Part shown: positions 8,666 to 18,893 of the stretch, piece after piece
Layout of the letters: each line of letters begins with the position of its first letter
Numbering within the stretch: the stretch's first letter is position 1
From: an uncultured Clostridia bacterium
GTDB taxonomy: Bacteria > Bacillota > Clostridia > Oscillospirales > Acutalibacteraceae
Assembly (NCBI GenBank): GCA_947630285.1
Contig: CANRHD010000001.1
Span: 1 to 64,000, forward strand
DNA length: 64,000 bases
Direction: 5' to 3'
Position numbers and translations under genes: made by a program
The notes under the pieces: model-generated
Databases searched by the model: none
What the model saw: the letters and a program-made list of their open reading frames with translations, nothing else
What the model was told of the DNA's origin: nothing

Positions 8666-11600
8666 CTACAAATTAATCTGCTTTTCCTCTCCCAGAGCAA
8701 AAGAATACAGCAATACTTCGCCCACCTCGCAGGAAAAAATCTGCTCTGCGGCGGTTTTGTAAATTTCAAGCTGTCTGTGATACATTTTAACAAGCTCGTT
8801 ACTGTCCGAAACCCTGTCCGTTTTGTAATCCAAAATTACAGCCTTGCCGTTTTCAAAGAAAGCACAGTCGATTATGCCCTGGACTATTATATTTTCGTTT
8901 TCAAAATCTTCCTCAAGCTCGCCAAAGGCCCTGTTTACGGGCACGCTTATTCTGAATTTCTGCTCCCTTACAACCCTGTCGGCGGCGGCAATTCTCTTAT
9001 ACAGTCCGCTTTCAAAGAACCTGCTTATCACATTAAGCTCTAAGCTTTCCGCCTGCTGTCGGCTGAGCATAGACAGCGAAACGAGCCTTTCCCTTTCCGC
9101 CTCAATATCATCATGCGCCCTTTTAAAATCACAGGTTTCCATAAATTTATGCACGGCGGTACCCTTTTGAGCCGAGGTCATATTTCCCGACTGCATAAAC
9201 TTGGGCACATCGTTTGCAAAGTATTGCATATTGTTCTCAAGCTTATTAAATGCGGAAGCGGCAAGCTTTGAAGCACAGTTTGAAAGTGCGCCGTATTTGT
9301 ATTTATAGCCTGTTTTCTCTTTTATTCTTTTAAGTAATTCACCGTCAACGGGGGCGGTTTCAAAATCGCTTTGCGTATCCCCGGCGGCGGATTTTTCGGC
9401 GTTTTCCCTTATAATTTCAACGCTTAAATCAAAATCCGATCTCTTTTCAACTACCCCGTCATAATTACAGCAATCCCTGAGTGCGCCGGCGTTCGGGTGG
9501 CTTAAAAAGGCCCTGAGCAAAATCTCGGTAAAATTGCGTGAGTTTATAACGGCAACGGGATTTAAGGGCGTTAAAAGGCAGTCGGCAGATGCGTTTTCCA
9601 CCGTTTTATTGACATCTGATACTTCCGAAGTTATAATCAGGCGTTCCCTTGCCCTTGTCAGGGCGACATAAAGCACTCTAAGCTCCTCGGAGCACTCGCT
9701 CTTTTTATTTAGAATCTTTGCCGCCTCATACGGCAGGGTGCTGTATTTTCTGAAAGTCTTTTTATCGTTGATTTTTATACCCATACCGATTTTTTCGTGA
9801 ATAATCAGGCTTTTGGATTTGTCACGCAGAGAGCGTGAACAGTCGGAGAGAAAAACTATGGGAAATTCAAGCCCCTTACTCTTGTGTACGGTCATAATTT
9901 TAACCACATCGGCGTACTCGCTCACCGTTCCGGCAGGCTTAAAGTCAGAGCCGTTTTTCCTCATTCTGTCTATATATCTCATAAAGCCCGAAAGGCCGGA
10001 TTTTCCAAAGCTTTCGTACTGCGAAGCATATTCGAGCAAAAGCAGTAAATTAAGCTTTTTTATCTCACCGTTATTTAACGCCGTTACTATTGAAATGTAG
10101 CCTGAATCCTCGTAAATCGTTCTCAAAAGCTCATGCACGCTTTCAACACAGCTCAGGCTTCTGTACTCGTTATATTTTTCTGTAAAGTATCTGCATTTTT
10201 CACTATCCGATTTTTTAACGGCGTAATAGAGCTCGCTGTCCCTTGAATTAATCCTCAGAAGCGATATTTCGTCGGCAGAAAAGCCGAATATGGGCGACAA
10301 AAGCACGCTTACAAGGTGAATATCCTGCAGGGGGTTATTGATTACCGAGAGCAAAGAGAGCATAACGGAAATTTCGGGGTTATCGAAAAATCCGCTGTCC
10401 TCTTCAAAATATGAGGGTATCTCCCGTTTTTTGAGTTCCTTTAATATAGCAGGCCCGAGCTTTCTCTGCCTTAACAAAACGCAAATATCCTTATACTGAG
10501 CCGTTCTCATGGTCTTTGTGTTCTTATCATAGACCACGGAACCTTTTAGGAGCTCCTCTATTTTATCGGCTATCATCTGCACTTCCGTATATTCGGGGTC
10601 GTTTACGCAAGCGCCGTCAAGCATCAGAAACTCAACGCATTTTTTGTCGCTTTGGGAGTAACAGTCTGCGCCGGGCTTGAGCGATTGGGTATCGTCATAC
10701 TCTATTTCACCGGCCTGTGCGCTCATTACCCGTTCAAATATATAATTTACGGCGTTGAGTATCTCCGGACGGCTTCTGAAATTGCTGTCAAGGCTTAGGT
10801 AATCGGCATAGCCGCAGTTTTTATCCCTCCACTTGCTTATACGCCCCAAAAAGACCTGCGGCATCGCAAGCCTGAAGCGGTAAATACTCTGCTTGACATC
10901 GCCGACAAGGAACATATTTTTTTCATCGTCCGACAGGAAGCTGAAAATTTTATCCTGCGCCTCGTTCGTGTCCTGATACTCGTCAATTAAAATCTCATCG
11001 TACTTTTTTCTAAGCTCAAGGGCGGACTGAGTGGGTTTTCCGTCGCAAACCAAAAGCTTTAACGCAAGATGAACAATGTCAATAAAGTCGTAGCTGTTTT
11101 CCTCCGCCTTTTTTTGATAAAAACGCTTTTTGTATTCAAGCACTACCTCCGTAAACTTGGCGACAACGGGATTTAAAAGCTCAATATCCTCGCAGTATTC
11201 CGCCTCGCTTGCGCTCATAATATCCCTTACCGTATCAATTACGGATTTCATTTTATCCCTGTATTTTTTGGAAAAGAGCTTTTCGGGACAGCTTTTATAT
11301 TCGTCCTTAACGGTGGGAAAGCGCTCGAAAGACAAAGTCTCCAGCAAAACTTTCAGGCTGTCCCATTCCCTCATTCTGCATTTTTCGATTATTGAGTTAA
11401 TTTTTTCTTCGTCGTTTTTTAAAACTATGTAAACCTTTTCAAGTCCCTGGGCGTCACAGGCGTAATTTATTGCCCTGTCAAGCAGTATTTTGGCGTATTC
11501 GGCACAGTCGGAAATTTGGTTTAAAATAATTTCGCCGAACTGCGTGTCCTGCGGTCTTTTCTTTTCGGAATAGACCTTGTTTATATCGTCAAGCCACTTT

Positions 11601-12178
11601 TCGGGCTCCGGATAGGCGTCGGAATTTTTTGCAAAAAGCTTTACGGCGTCGGCAAGAGTATCATCGTTTTTGTCACAGCCGGTAATTTCAAGCAGTCTAT
11701 TAAAATTTTCGTCGGAGTTTTCGTAATACTCTTCAAGCACCTCGTTTACGGCCTCGTTTGATATAAGCTTTGACTCGCTGTCGTCGAGTATTCTGAAATC
11801 GGGTGTAATTGAGAGCTTGCTGAAATTCTCCTTTACAATGTTTCCGAAAAACTGGTCGATAGTACATATATCGGCCAAGGGAAGCATAATTTTCTGCCTT
11901 AAAAGGTTTTTGTCGGTCGGGTTTTCCCTGATTTTTTCATCAAGCGCCCTGCCTATTCTTTCCCTCATTTCGTTTGCGGCGGCACGGGTAAAGGTAACGA
12001 CAAGCAGCCTGTCTATTTTTGCGGCGCTTTTTTCGGAGGAAATTTTGTTTATTATCCTTTCAACGAGAACGGCCGTTTTTCCCGAACCTGCGGCCGCAGA
12101 TACTATGAGGCTCTTTGAAGAAGAGTTGATAGCCTCCTCCTGCGCTTTGGTCCATTCAACTTTGCCCATCGTTTTCAC
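8666..12178 (-). CDS. addA: ATP-dependent helicase/nuclease subunit A
   Basis: UvrD-like motifs (SAAAGSGKTAVLVERI, DEYQDTNEAQDKIF, VHKSKGLEFPIVFL) and C-terminal nuclease motif AVILDYKTDRV. Next to addB. Confidence 0.96.
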   Translation of the reverse strand: MKTMGKVEWTKAQEEAINSSSKSLIVSAAAGSGKTAVLVERIINKISSEKSAAKIDRLLVVTFTRAAANEMRERIGRALDEKIRENPTDKNLLRQKIMLPLADICTIDQFFGNIVKENFSKLSITPDFRILDDSESKLISNEAVNEVLEEYYENSDENFNRLLEITGCDKNDDTLADAVKLFAKNSDAYPEPEKWLDDINKVYSEKKRPQDTQFGEIILNQISDCAEYAKILLDRAINYACDAQGLEKVYIVLKNDEEKINSIIEKCRMREWDSLKVLLETLSFERFPTVKDEYKSCPEKLFSKKYRDKMKSVIDTVRDIMSASEAEYCEDIELLNPVVAKFTEVVLEYKKRFYQKKAEENSYDFIDIVHLALKLLVCDGKPTQSALELRKKYDEILIDEYQDTNEAQDKIFSFLSDDEKNMFLVGDVKQSIYRFRLAMPQVFLGRISKWRDKNCGYADYLSLDSNFRSRPEILNAVNYIFERVMSAQAGEIEYDDTQSLKPGADCYSQSDKKCVEFLMLDGACVNDPEYTEVQMIADKIEELLKGSVVYDKNTKTMRTAQYKDICVLLRQRKLGPAILKELKKREIPSYFEEDSGFFDNPEISVMLSLLSVINNPLQDIHLVSVLLSPIFGFSADEISLLRINSRDSELYYAVKKSDSEKCRYFTEKYNEYRSLSCVESVHELLRTIYEDSGYISIVTALNNGEIKKLNLLLLLEYASQYESFGKSGLSGFMRYIDRMRKNGSDFKPAGTVSEYADVVKIMTVHKSKGLEFPIVFLSDCSRSLRDKSKSLIIHEKIGMGIKINDKKTFRKYSTLPYEAAKILNKKSECSEELRVLYVALTRARERLIITSEVSDVNKTVENASADCLLTPLNPVAVINSRNFTEILLRAFLSHPNAGALRDCCNYDGVVEKRSDFDLSVEIIRENAEKSAAGDTQSDFETAPVDGELLKRIKEKTGYKYKYGALSNCASKLAASAFNKLENNMQYFANDVPKFMQSGNMTSAQKGTAVHKFMETCDFKRAHDDIEAERERLVSLSMLSRQQAESLELNVISRFFESGLYKRIAAADRVVREQKFRISVPVNRAFGELEEDFENENIIVQGIIDCAFFENGKAVILDYKTDRVSDSNELVKMYHRQLEIYKTAAEQIFSCEVGEVLLYSFALGEEKQINL

Positions 12179-15100
12179 CGTCCTTCATCAGCTCCGCCAA
12201 CGCTTCGCTGTGGGATAATTTCCTTATTTCCCTTATCTCGTCGCCGTCCTCAAAGTGGCATATACACTTGTAGTCGCAGTTGTCGCACTTTGACGGGTCA
12301 ACGGGTCTTGCCTCTATTTTTCCGTTATGAATACTGTCGCCCGTGTTCACTATGATTTTATCTATTTTTTTATTCAGCCTTTTAAGCTCCTCGGAGGATA
12401 TAAGATTGCCCGAAAGCTCGCCGTCTTTTTTTCTGATTTTTGCCGGTATATAGTAGCCCATAAGGTCTTTTTCCATGGCCTGTGCTATGCTTATATCGTT
12501 TAAAACAATGCCGCTCATTTTATTCTTTTGTCTTTGCATAGACTCTATTTCGGCGGCGCCGGCGTTGCGGTCAAGGGTTGCCGCCTCCGGTTTGGCGGAC
12601 ATATACAGCACTCCGCACGGCACAATTTCACCGTACTTCTCTTTGCCGTTTTTAGCTATGGCAAAAAGGTAAATGAGCATCTGTGTGCTAAGGCCCTCCA
12701 AAACATCGCCGAGCCTGAATGTTTTACCGCCCGTTTTGTAATCCACGACCCTGAGATAATTTTTACCGTCCCTGCCGAGAGTATCGACACGGTCAACGCT
12801 CCCCGTTATTCTGATACTGCCGCCGTCGGAAAGAGCCAAAACATAGGGCTGTATTTCGCTGTCGTTTCTTATGCGAAGCTCAAAATCCGTAGGCACGAAC
12901 TCGCTTATTTTAAACTCCTCGATAAGTCTTTTTAAAATATTAAAGCTCTGCTGTTTGATAGAATAATACTGCTGTAAAAAGCGCTTTGTTTTATTTTGGC
13001 CTCCGCCCATTTTTTCGTTTAAGAAACTATCCAAAATTTCGGAAATTTTGCCGTTGAGTTCATCGTCCGTCATAGCTTCAAGCTCTTTTATATTGTGTTG
13101 CTTGAGCACAACCTCGAAAATTTCATGTATAATACTGCCGCTTAAAAGAGGGTCTACCTCCGCTTCCTTTAAGGGCTCGATTTTAATGCCGTATCTGCAA
13201 AAATATTTAAAAGGACATTCGTTATAAGACTGGATTTTAGAGGCGGACATATTTATATCTATGCCGAAAAGGTCAACCGCATTTTTTTTGTCCTCAATTA
13301 AAAACCGTTTCTTTTTTACGGCGGTTTTCAGCGACTCGACCTTGCCTTTAAACAAACCGTTGTCGGAAAAATAGCGTTCAAGTGTTGAAGAAACCGTGTT
13401 GTTGTATCTGTAGTTTTGGGCAAAGACCTCGAAGGCGGAGTAATCGCTTTCGATTTTATCCTCAGGGGATATTTGCCCGTAATGAAGCTCCCTTACGCAG
13501 GGGAAAATTTCCTTAATTTCTTCGGCAATTACTGATGGGCTTTGGCTTTCTCCGTTATAATCCGACTCGCAGTAAGTCACAAACAGTTTTTTTGTTGCGG
13601 AGGTAACGGTACAGTATGCCGTAAACCTTTCCTCCGTTTGCTTGTATTCGGCGGTTTCTGCAAGCTCTATTCCCGACTCCCTGAGCGCAATTCTGTCCTT
13701 GTCGTTCAAAAGTCCCCGGGTTGAGGGATTGAGCGGAAATACCCCACTGTTTGCGCCGACGACAAAGACATACTTTTTTAAAGCGGTTCTTGTTCTGTCC
13801 GCCGCACCTATCGTGACCTCGTCAAGTCCCCTGGGCAAAGTTCCGAAATCGCTCTTTGAAAGCAGAATTTCAAACAGCTCAAGGTATCTTTTTTCGGTTA
13901 AATTTGTCTGCTTTGAGACAACATAAAGCTTATCAAGCATATCCATGACAAGCGACCAGACAGTTTCCTGTTCTTCGCATAACGCCCGATTGCCGCTTTT
14001 AAAAAGCTTTTGGGCTATTTCCTTTACCCTTTCTCTTATTCCGTTATTTATTAAAAAGTTATATAAAACCGCTGTTTTTTGTTCGGACTGCGCCTGTGAA
14101 AAATCCCTTTTAAAAGCAAGCACGGGAGCGACGGCTCTTTTTCTAAGCTCGTTGAGCTTTTCAAGCTTTAATTTGTCAAAATCGTTAAGCTCTGCGCCGA
14201 AGCCCCTCGGGTTCTCGGTAAAATCCTCCCTCCACTGAGAGGGTATTATTCGCCAAACATAGGCATAGTTTTCAAGCCTTGCCGTCTCCTCCGGCGTAAA
14301 GCCTGCAAGCCCCGATTTCAGGTAGCGCAAAATTGATTGAGTCGAAACGCCGTTACAGGCGATATCAAAAAGGCTTTTCAAAAGCACCACCAGAGGCTGG
14401 CCGTCAACGGGCTGTCGCTTATCCTCATAAAAAGGTATGCCGTATTTTTTGAACGAGGAGGCAAGCTCCCTGTCATAGCTGTCCTTGGAGCGTTCAAAAA
14501 CTATTATATCCCTGCACCTGACATTTTCCTCTCTCATCAGGCGCTTAATATTTTGAGCGACGAACTCACATTCTTCCGCCTTGTTCTTGGCGGACAATAG
14601 GGTTATGCTGTCGGGAATTTCATCTTCAAAGCTCTCCTTTTCAAGCGTGAAAATATTTTTTTCAAGCCTTAGAAGATTTTTATCTATTTCATCAGGACAG
14701 TCGTCCACCGTAACGGGCTTTGCGATTTTCACACCGCATTTTGCGGCGGTTTCTTTGAGCCTGTTGATTTGCCTGTTGACATTCTCAAAGACGGAAAAAT
14801 CGTCATTGAAGCTGTTTTTGTCTGTATTAAAGGCTATGTAGACATCGTCGCTCTGGACTATCGCCTTTTCTATTACCTTGCTTTCCTGCTTGGTAAAGCG
14901 TGTAAATCCGTCAATAATAACCGTCTTGTTTTCAAAGAATTTATAAGTGTTAAAGAGCTCGCAAAGCACATCAAGGCTGTTGTCGTTGTCGTAGTAATCC
15001 TTATCGAGCATTGCGTTGTAAAGCGAAATAATAAGGGTAAGCTCCTCGATTTTACGCTTCAAAGACGACTCCTCGGAATTTGAGGCGTAGTTTTCAAGCA

Positions 15101-15512
15101 TATCTACGGTGACCGAACACTGTTTCAATTCCGTGGCAAACGAAACTAAATTTTCAATAAGCGCAGGTCTTGTTATATACTTTTTGAAAACATCGAGCCT
15201 GTCGCTCAAAGCCTCAAGCGCAAGGCTCATCGTCATCATTTTGACGCCGTCGTCAACCTGCTGTTTTTCGCTGTTAAAAAGCCCTTTTTCCTCCAAAACA
15301 AGCTCGGCAAGTCTTGAGAGGCTGACTACCTCGACGCACAGGGCGTCCTTTGCGCCTACCTTTTCAAGTATCGCCTTTTCCGTTTCATAGGAAAACTGCT
15401 CCGGCACGATAAAAATAAAGCCGTCCTTACCTGATTTTATTTGCTCTGCCGCAAGATTTCTCAAATATTCGGTTTTATTACTTATATTTCTTCCGAAAAC
15501 AAGATTAAGCAT
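12156..15512 (-). CDS. addB: ATP-dependent helicase/nuclease subunit B
   Basis: Fe-S cysteines NECPFKYFCRYG...CDNCDYKCICHF and nuclease motif RVVDYKTGGK. Overlaps addA. Confidence 0.95.
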   Translation of the reverse strand: MLNLVFGRNISNKTEYLRNLAAEQIKSGKDGFIFIVPEQFSYETEKAILEKVGAKDALCVEVVSLSRLAELVLEEKGLFNSEKQQVDDGVKMMTMSLALEALSDRLDVFKKYITRPALIENLVSFATELKQCSVTVDMLENYASNSEESSLKRKIEELTLIISLYNAMLDKDYYDNDNSLDVLCELFNTYKFFENKTVIIDGFTRFTKQESKVIEKAIVQSDDVYIAFNTDKNSFNDDFSVFENVNRQINRLKETAAKCGVKIAKPVTVDDCPDEIDKNLLRLEKNIFTLEKESFEDEIPDSITLLSAKNKAEECEFVAQNIKRLMREENVRCRDIIVFERSKDSYDRELASSFKKYGIPFYEDKRQPVDGQPLVVLLKSLFDIACNGVSTQSILRYLKSGLAGFTPEETARLENYAYVWRIIPSQWREDFTENPRGFGAELNDFDKLKLEKLNELRKRAVAPVLAFKRDFSQAQSEQKTAVLYNFLINNGIRERVKEIAQKLFKSGNRALCEEQETVWSLVMDMLDKLYVVSKQTNLTEKRYLELFEILLSKSDFGTLPRGLDEVTIGAADRTRTALKKYVFVVGANSGVFPLNPSTRGLLNDKDRIALRESGIELAETAEYKQTEERFTAYCTVTSATKKLFVTYCESDYNGESQSPSVIAEEIKEIFPCVRELHYGQISPEDKIESDYSAFEVFAQNYRYNNTVSSTLERYFSDNGLFKGKVESLKTAVKKKRFLIEDKKNAVDLFGIDINMSASKIQSYNECPFKYFCRYGIKIEPLKEAEVDPLLSGSIIHEIFEVVLKQHNIKELEAMTDDELNGKISEILDSFLNEKMGGGQNKTKRFLQQYYSIKQQSFNILKRLIEEFKISEFVPTDFELRIRNDSEIQPYVLALSDGGSIRITGSVDRVDTLGRDGKNYLRVVDYKTGGKTFRLGDVLEGLSTQMLIYLFAIAKNGKEKYGEIVPCGVLYMSAKPEAATLDRNAGAAEIESMQRQKNKMSGIVLNDISIAQAMEKDLMGYYIPAKIRKKDGELSGNLISSEELKRLNKKIDKIIVNTGDSIHNGKIEARPVDPSKCDNCDYKCICHFEDGDEIREIRKLSHSEALAELMKDGENDGQS

Positions 15513-15532
15513 AATACTACCACTTCAGATAA

Positions 15533-16828
15533 TTATTTTAACAGGTAAAGCTTTGCCGAATGGGGTCTTAGACTTTCTTCGATTTTTTCCGAAACCTCCG
15601 CCGTATCCTCTCTCTTCCAAAGGTCACGCAAAATAAATTTTCCGGATATTTCAAGCTCGTCAAAGCCGACGCCTACGGTTCTCTCCTCATCGCCTGCGTT
15701 AAAAAGCGCAATTATCGTTTTGCCGTCCGGGTTTTCGGCTCTCCAAACGATTGATTTACCGTCGTTTTTCACCGGTCTGCCGCCTTTAGAGCGTTGGTTT
15801 ACCGCCAAAACCTCCTCATTGGTTATAAGGCCGAGCGTCCACTCATCGTTATTCCTCATTTCGCCGCCGAACATCAGAGGCGAACGGAAAATGCACCAGA
15901 GCGTCATCATTGTAATTTGCTCGTCCTTTGTGAACTTTGTATATCTGTTTTTAGCCCCGTGGCATGAACCGTTAATTGAAATATTGCCAAGCGGAAGCAT
16001 GTCGCAGTCCGGCCAACAGCCCTCTGAAACATACCCGTACCATTGCTGTGTTTTTGAGAACATATCGTAAAGCTTGTCCCAATCGTCCCAAAAATCTCCG
16101 GTCAGCCTCCACATATTGGCGTTTTGGCACAGGTGCTGTGCGGCGCTGAGCTGAGCAGGCCCGGGAGAAAGCGAAAGCACAATATCCCTGCCACATTTAT
16201 CAATGGCACGCCTTATCATTTCTATTTCTTCCTTTGCGGAATAGGGATTGTGCGGCTGAAACTCGGTATTGGCTATATCGTCAACCTTTACAAAGTCAAC
16301 TCCCCACTGAGCATACATTTCAAAAATCGAATCATAGTACAGCTGTGCGGCTTCGCACCTTGTATTTACGCCGTACATATCAGTATTCCACGGGCACACG
16401 GAAAAATGATGCGCTATTTGCCTTGCGGTGACATCGGTTCCGAGTATTTTGGTGTTCCTGTGAACCGCCTGACGGGGTATTCCCCTCATTATATGTATGC
16501 CGAATTTTAATCCCATATTGTGTATTCTGTCGGCAATGCCTTTAAAGCCTGCGCCGTTTGCGGCGGAGGGGAAACGATTTTCCGCCGGTATAAGCCTTGA
16601 ATACTCGTCCATACACAGTTCGGTAAAGTTATTGTAATCATTGTCCTTTGCCTTTGGCTCGTACCACTGAATGTCGCACACAACATACTGCCAGCCGTAT
16701 TTTTTAAGCTTATCTCTCATATATTCCGCATTTCCGATAAGCTGTTCTTCGGTTACTGCGGCACCGTAGCAGTCCCAGCTGTTCCAGCCCATAGGCGGCG
16801 TAGGGGCAACTTTATTCTTATCTTTCAT
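15533..16828 (-). CDS. GH27 alpha-galactosidase, apparently cytosolic
   Basis: TPPMGWNSWDCYGAAVTEEQ, FVKVDDIAN, GDFWDDWDKL, CHWNPDMLPLG-like CWPDCDMLPLGN. No signal peptide. Confidence 0.9.
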   Translation of the reverse strand: MKDKNKVAPTPPMGWNSWDCYGAAVTEEQLIGNAEYMRDKLKKYGWQYVVCDIQWYEPKAKDNDYNNFTELCMDEYSRLIPAENRFPSAANGAGFKGIADRIHNMGLKFGIHIMRGIPRQAVHRNTKILGTDVTARQIAHHFSVCPWNTDMYGVNTRCEAAQLYYDSIFEMYAQWGVDFVKVDDIANTEFQPHNPYSAKEEIEMIRRAIDKCGRDIVLSLSPGPAQLSAAQHLCQNANMWRLTGDFWDDWDKLYDMFSKTQQWYGYVSEGCWPDCDMLPLGNISINGSCHGAKNRYTKFTKDEQITMMTLWCIFRSPLMFGGEMRNNDEWTLGLITNEEVLAVNQRSKGGRPVKNDGKSIVWRAENPDGKTIIALFNAGDEERTVGVGFDELEISGKFILRDLWKREDTAEVSEKIEESLRPHSAKLYLLK

Positions 16829-16929
16829 TAAAAATCTCCTTAAACAGTTAATAAACAGATTTTAACACGAATTATTTTAAACTTCAATCATTAAAGCGCA
16901 ATTATATACAAATAAACGGACTAAAAAAG

Positions 16930-16956
16930 AGCAGGCAGAAAATAATCCGCCTGCCC
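16930..16956. repeat. Left direct repeat (terminator-like hairpin) flanking structured element copy A
   Basis: agcaggcagaaaataatcCgcctgccc. Matches 17219-17245 with one mismatch. Contains the GCAGGC...GCCTGC hairpin. Minus strand continues into a TTTTTT tract. Confidence 0.75.
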
Positions 16957-17218
16957 CAGTCTGTCGATAAACTGTTTTACGATAACAAAATGCCAAAAGT
17001 TTTTGCCCGTCTTTTTTCAAAAAGACGGTGGGGTCGAGGGGCAACGCCCTCGGCGCAGTCCGCAGACTGCGAAACACACCTATACTCAAAAAAGCGCAGG
17101 AGGGGCGAAAAACAGTCCGGTGGACTGTTTTTCGGTGGGGAACCCTCGCCGGGGGTTCACCATAATCTTACTACTTTTATGCATATTGCCAAGTGAAACA
17201 TACTTTTTCTACACGCTG
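16957..17218. mobile_element. MITE-like structured non-coding element, copy A
   Basis: ~262 bp bounded by CAG...CTG with imperfect terminal inverted repeats (CAGnnTGTnGAnAAA). Several hairpins. Closely similar core at 43942-44182. Flanked by 27-bp direct repeats. Confidence 0.7.
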
Positions 17219-17245
17219 AGCAGGCAGAAAATAATCTGCCTGCCC
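17219..17245. repeat. Right direct repeat (terminator-like hairpin) flanking element copy A
   Basis: agcaggcagaaaataatcTgcctgccc, next to the putP stop codon region. Confidence 0.75.
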
Positions 17246-17258
17246 GTAGTTTTTTCTT

Positions 17259-18797
17259 TTATACCGAAGCCTTTACTTCTTCAAATTTTTCCTCTATTTC
17301 CTTTTCGGGCGCCTTTGTCAGGAGGCTTACCGCTATGATAAACAAGAGGCCTACAATAAATGCCGGAAGCAGTTCGTAAATGTCAAGTATTGTTCCGGCA
17401 AACTTTGCGCGTACAACAAACTTCCAAACAAATACCATTATGCCGCCTGCAAGCATACCCGAAAGCGCACCCCATTTGTTTGTGCGTTTCCAGAAAAGAG
17501 CGCAAAGTACAACGGGGCCGAACGAAGCTCCGAAGCCTGCCCACGCAAAGGAAACTATCCTGAATACGGAGCTGTTGGGATCTCTTGCGAGAATTATGGC
17601 GATAATTGAAATAATAACAACGGACACACGGGCAAGAATTATGGATTTCTTTTGAGAAAGCTTAACGCCGAAGCTCTCCTGCACGATATTTTGCGAAATG
17701 CTCGATGCGGCCGCAAGCAGCTGTGAATCGGCTGTTGACATTGTGGAGGCAAGTATGCCCGAAAGTATAATACCCCCGACAAAGGCAGGAACATAACCGT
17801 AGCTTGCAATCACCTTTGCGATGTCAACTATAATCGTCTCTGCGGCAGAGGCGTTTTCATAGCTCGGTATCATACCCGATTTCATAAGGGAATATCCGAT
17901 AACGCCTATGATAACCGAAATGCCCATAGAAATTGTTACCCATACGGAGGCAACACGCCTTGAAAGCTTTAATTTTTTCTCGTCTTCAATAGCCATAAAG
18001 CGGAGGAGTATGTGGGGCATACCGAAGTAGCCGAGACCCCATGCAAGGGTTGAAGCAACAGGCAAAGCGCCGTAACTGCCCGTTGTGCCGGAAGCCACAT
18101 CAAAGCCCTTGAACAAATCGAGGTAACCGTTAAGGCTCTGAACATTTGCAAAAACATTGCCAAAGCCCTTTGCCGCACCTTCGCTGAAGCCTATAACAAC
18201 AAAAAGGGCCACGGTCATAACAATGCTTTGAATAAAGTCCGTTGTGGAGGCCGCAAGGAATCCGCCCAAGGTGCAGTAAATAATAATTACTACTGCGCTT
18301 AATATCATGGCCTTTAAATAATCCATTCCGAAAAGCGAAGAAAAAAGCTTACCGCATGCGGAAAATCCCGAAGCCGTGTAGGGAATAAAGAATACGATAA
18401 TTATTACCGCCGCAATAACGGTAAGTATTTTAGACTTGTCCCCAAAACGCTTTGAGAAGAAATCGGGAATTGTGAAGGCGTCGATTTTTTGACTGTAAAC
18501 ACGAAGCCTTTTAGCGACAATCAACCAGTTGATATATGTACCTATCGCAAGGCCTATCGCCGTCCATGACGCTTCCGCCAAACCTCCCATAAGCGCAATG
18601 GCGGGAAGTCCCATAAGAAGCCAGCCGCTCATATCGGAGGCCTCTGCGCTCATTGCGGTAACAAGCGGCCCCAGGCGTCTGCCGCCGAGGAAAAAGTCGC
18701 CGGAGGTTTTGTTTTTGTCCGCAACCGCAAAACCTATACCTATCATCATAGCCATATACAAGACAATGGCGATGATAAGAACAATATTGAATGTCAT
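17259..18797 (-). CDS. putP: Sodium/proline symporter (SSS family)
   Basis: SGDFFLGGRRLGPLVTAMSAEASDMSGWLLMGLPA...GILASTMSTADSQLLAAASSIS. Confidence 0.93.
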   Translation of the reverse strand: MTFNIVLIIAIVLYMAMMIGIGFAVADKNKTSGDFFLGGRRLGPLVTAMSAEASDMSGWLLMGLPAIALMGGLAEASWTAIGLAIGTYINWLIVAKRLRVYSQKIDAFTIPDFFSKRFGDKSKILTVIAAVIIIVFFIPYTASGFSACGKLFSSLFGMDYLKAMILSAVVIIIYCTLGGFLAASTTDFIQSIVMTVALFVVIGFSEGAAKGFGNVFANVQSLNGYLDLFKGFDVASGTTGSYGALPVASTLAWGLGYFGMPHILLRFMAIEDEKKLKLSRRVASVWVTISMGISVIIGVIGYSLMKSGMIPSYENASAAETIIVDIAKVIASYGYVPAFVGGIILSGILASTMSTADSQLLAAASSISQNIVQESFGVKLSQKKSIILARVSVVIISIIAIILARDPNSSVFRIVSFAWAGFGASFGPVVLCALFWKRTNKWGALSGMLAGGIMVFVWKFVVRAKFAGTILDIYELLPAFIVGLLFIIAVSLLTKAPEKEIEEKFEEVKASV

Positions 18798-18893
18798 ATC
18801 ATAACACTCTCCTTTTCAAACGAATGGGTTTATTTTATCACACTTTTTTAAAGAATGGAATAGAGAACAAAGTATAAACTTTATTAAAAAATA

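Noticed and set aside
16990-17338. Short plus-strand ORFs (68 aa and 111 aa) through structured element copy A
   Set aside because: They run across hairpin-rich repeat DNA, have no SD or conserved counterpart in copy B, and the element appears non-coding.
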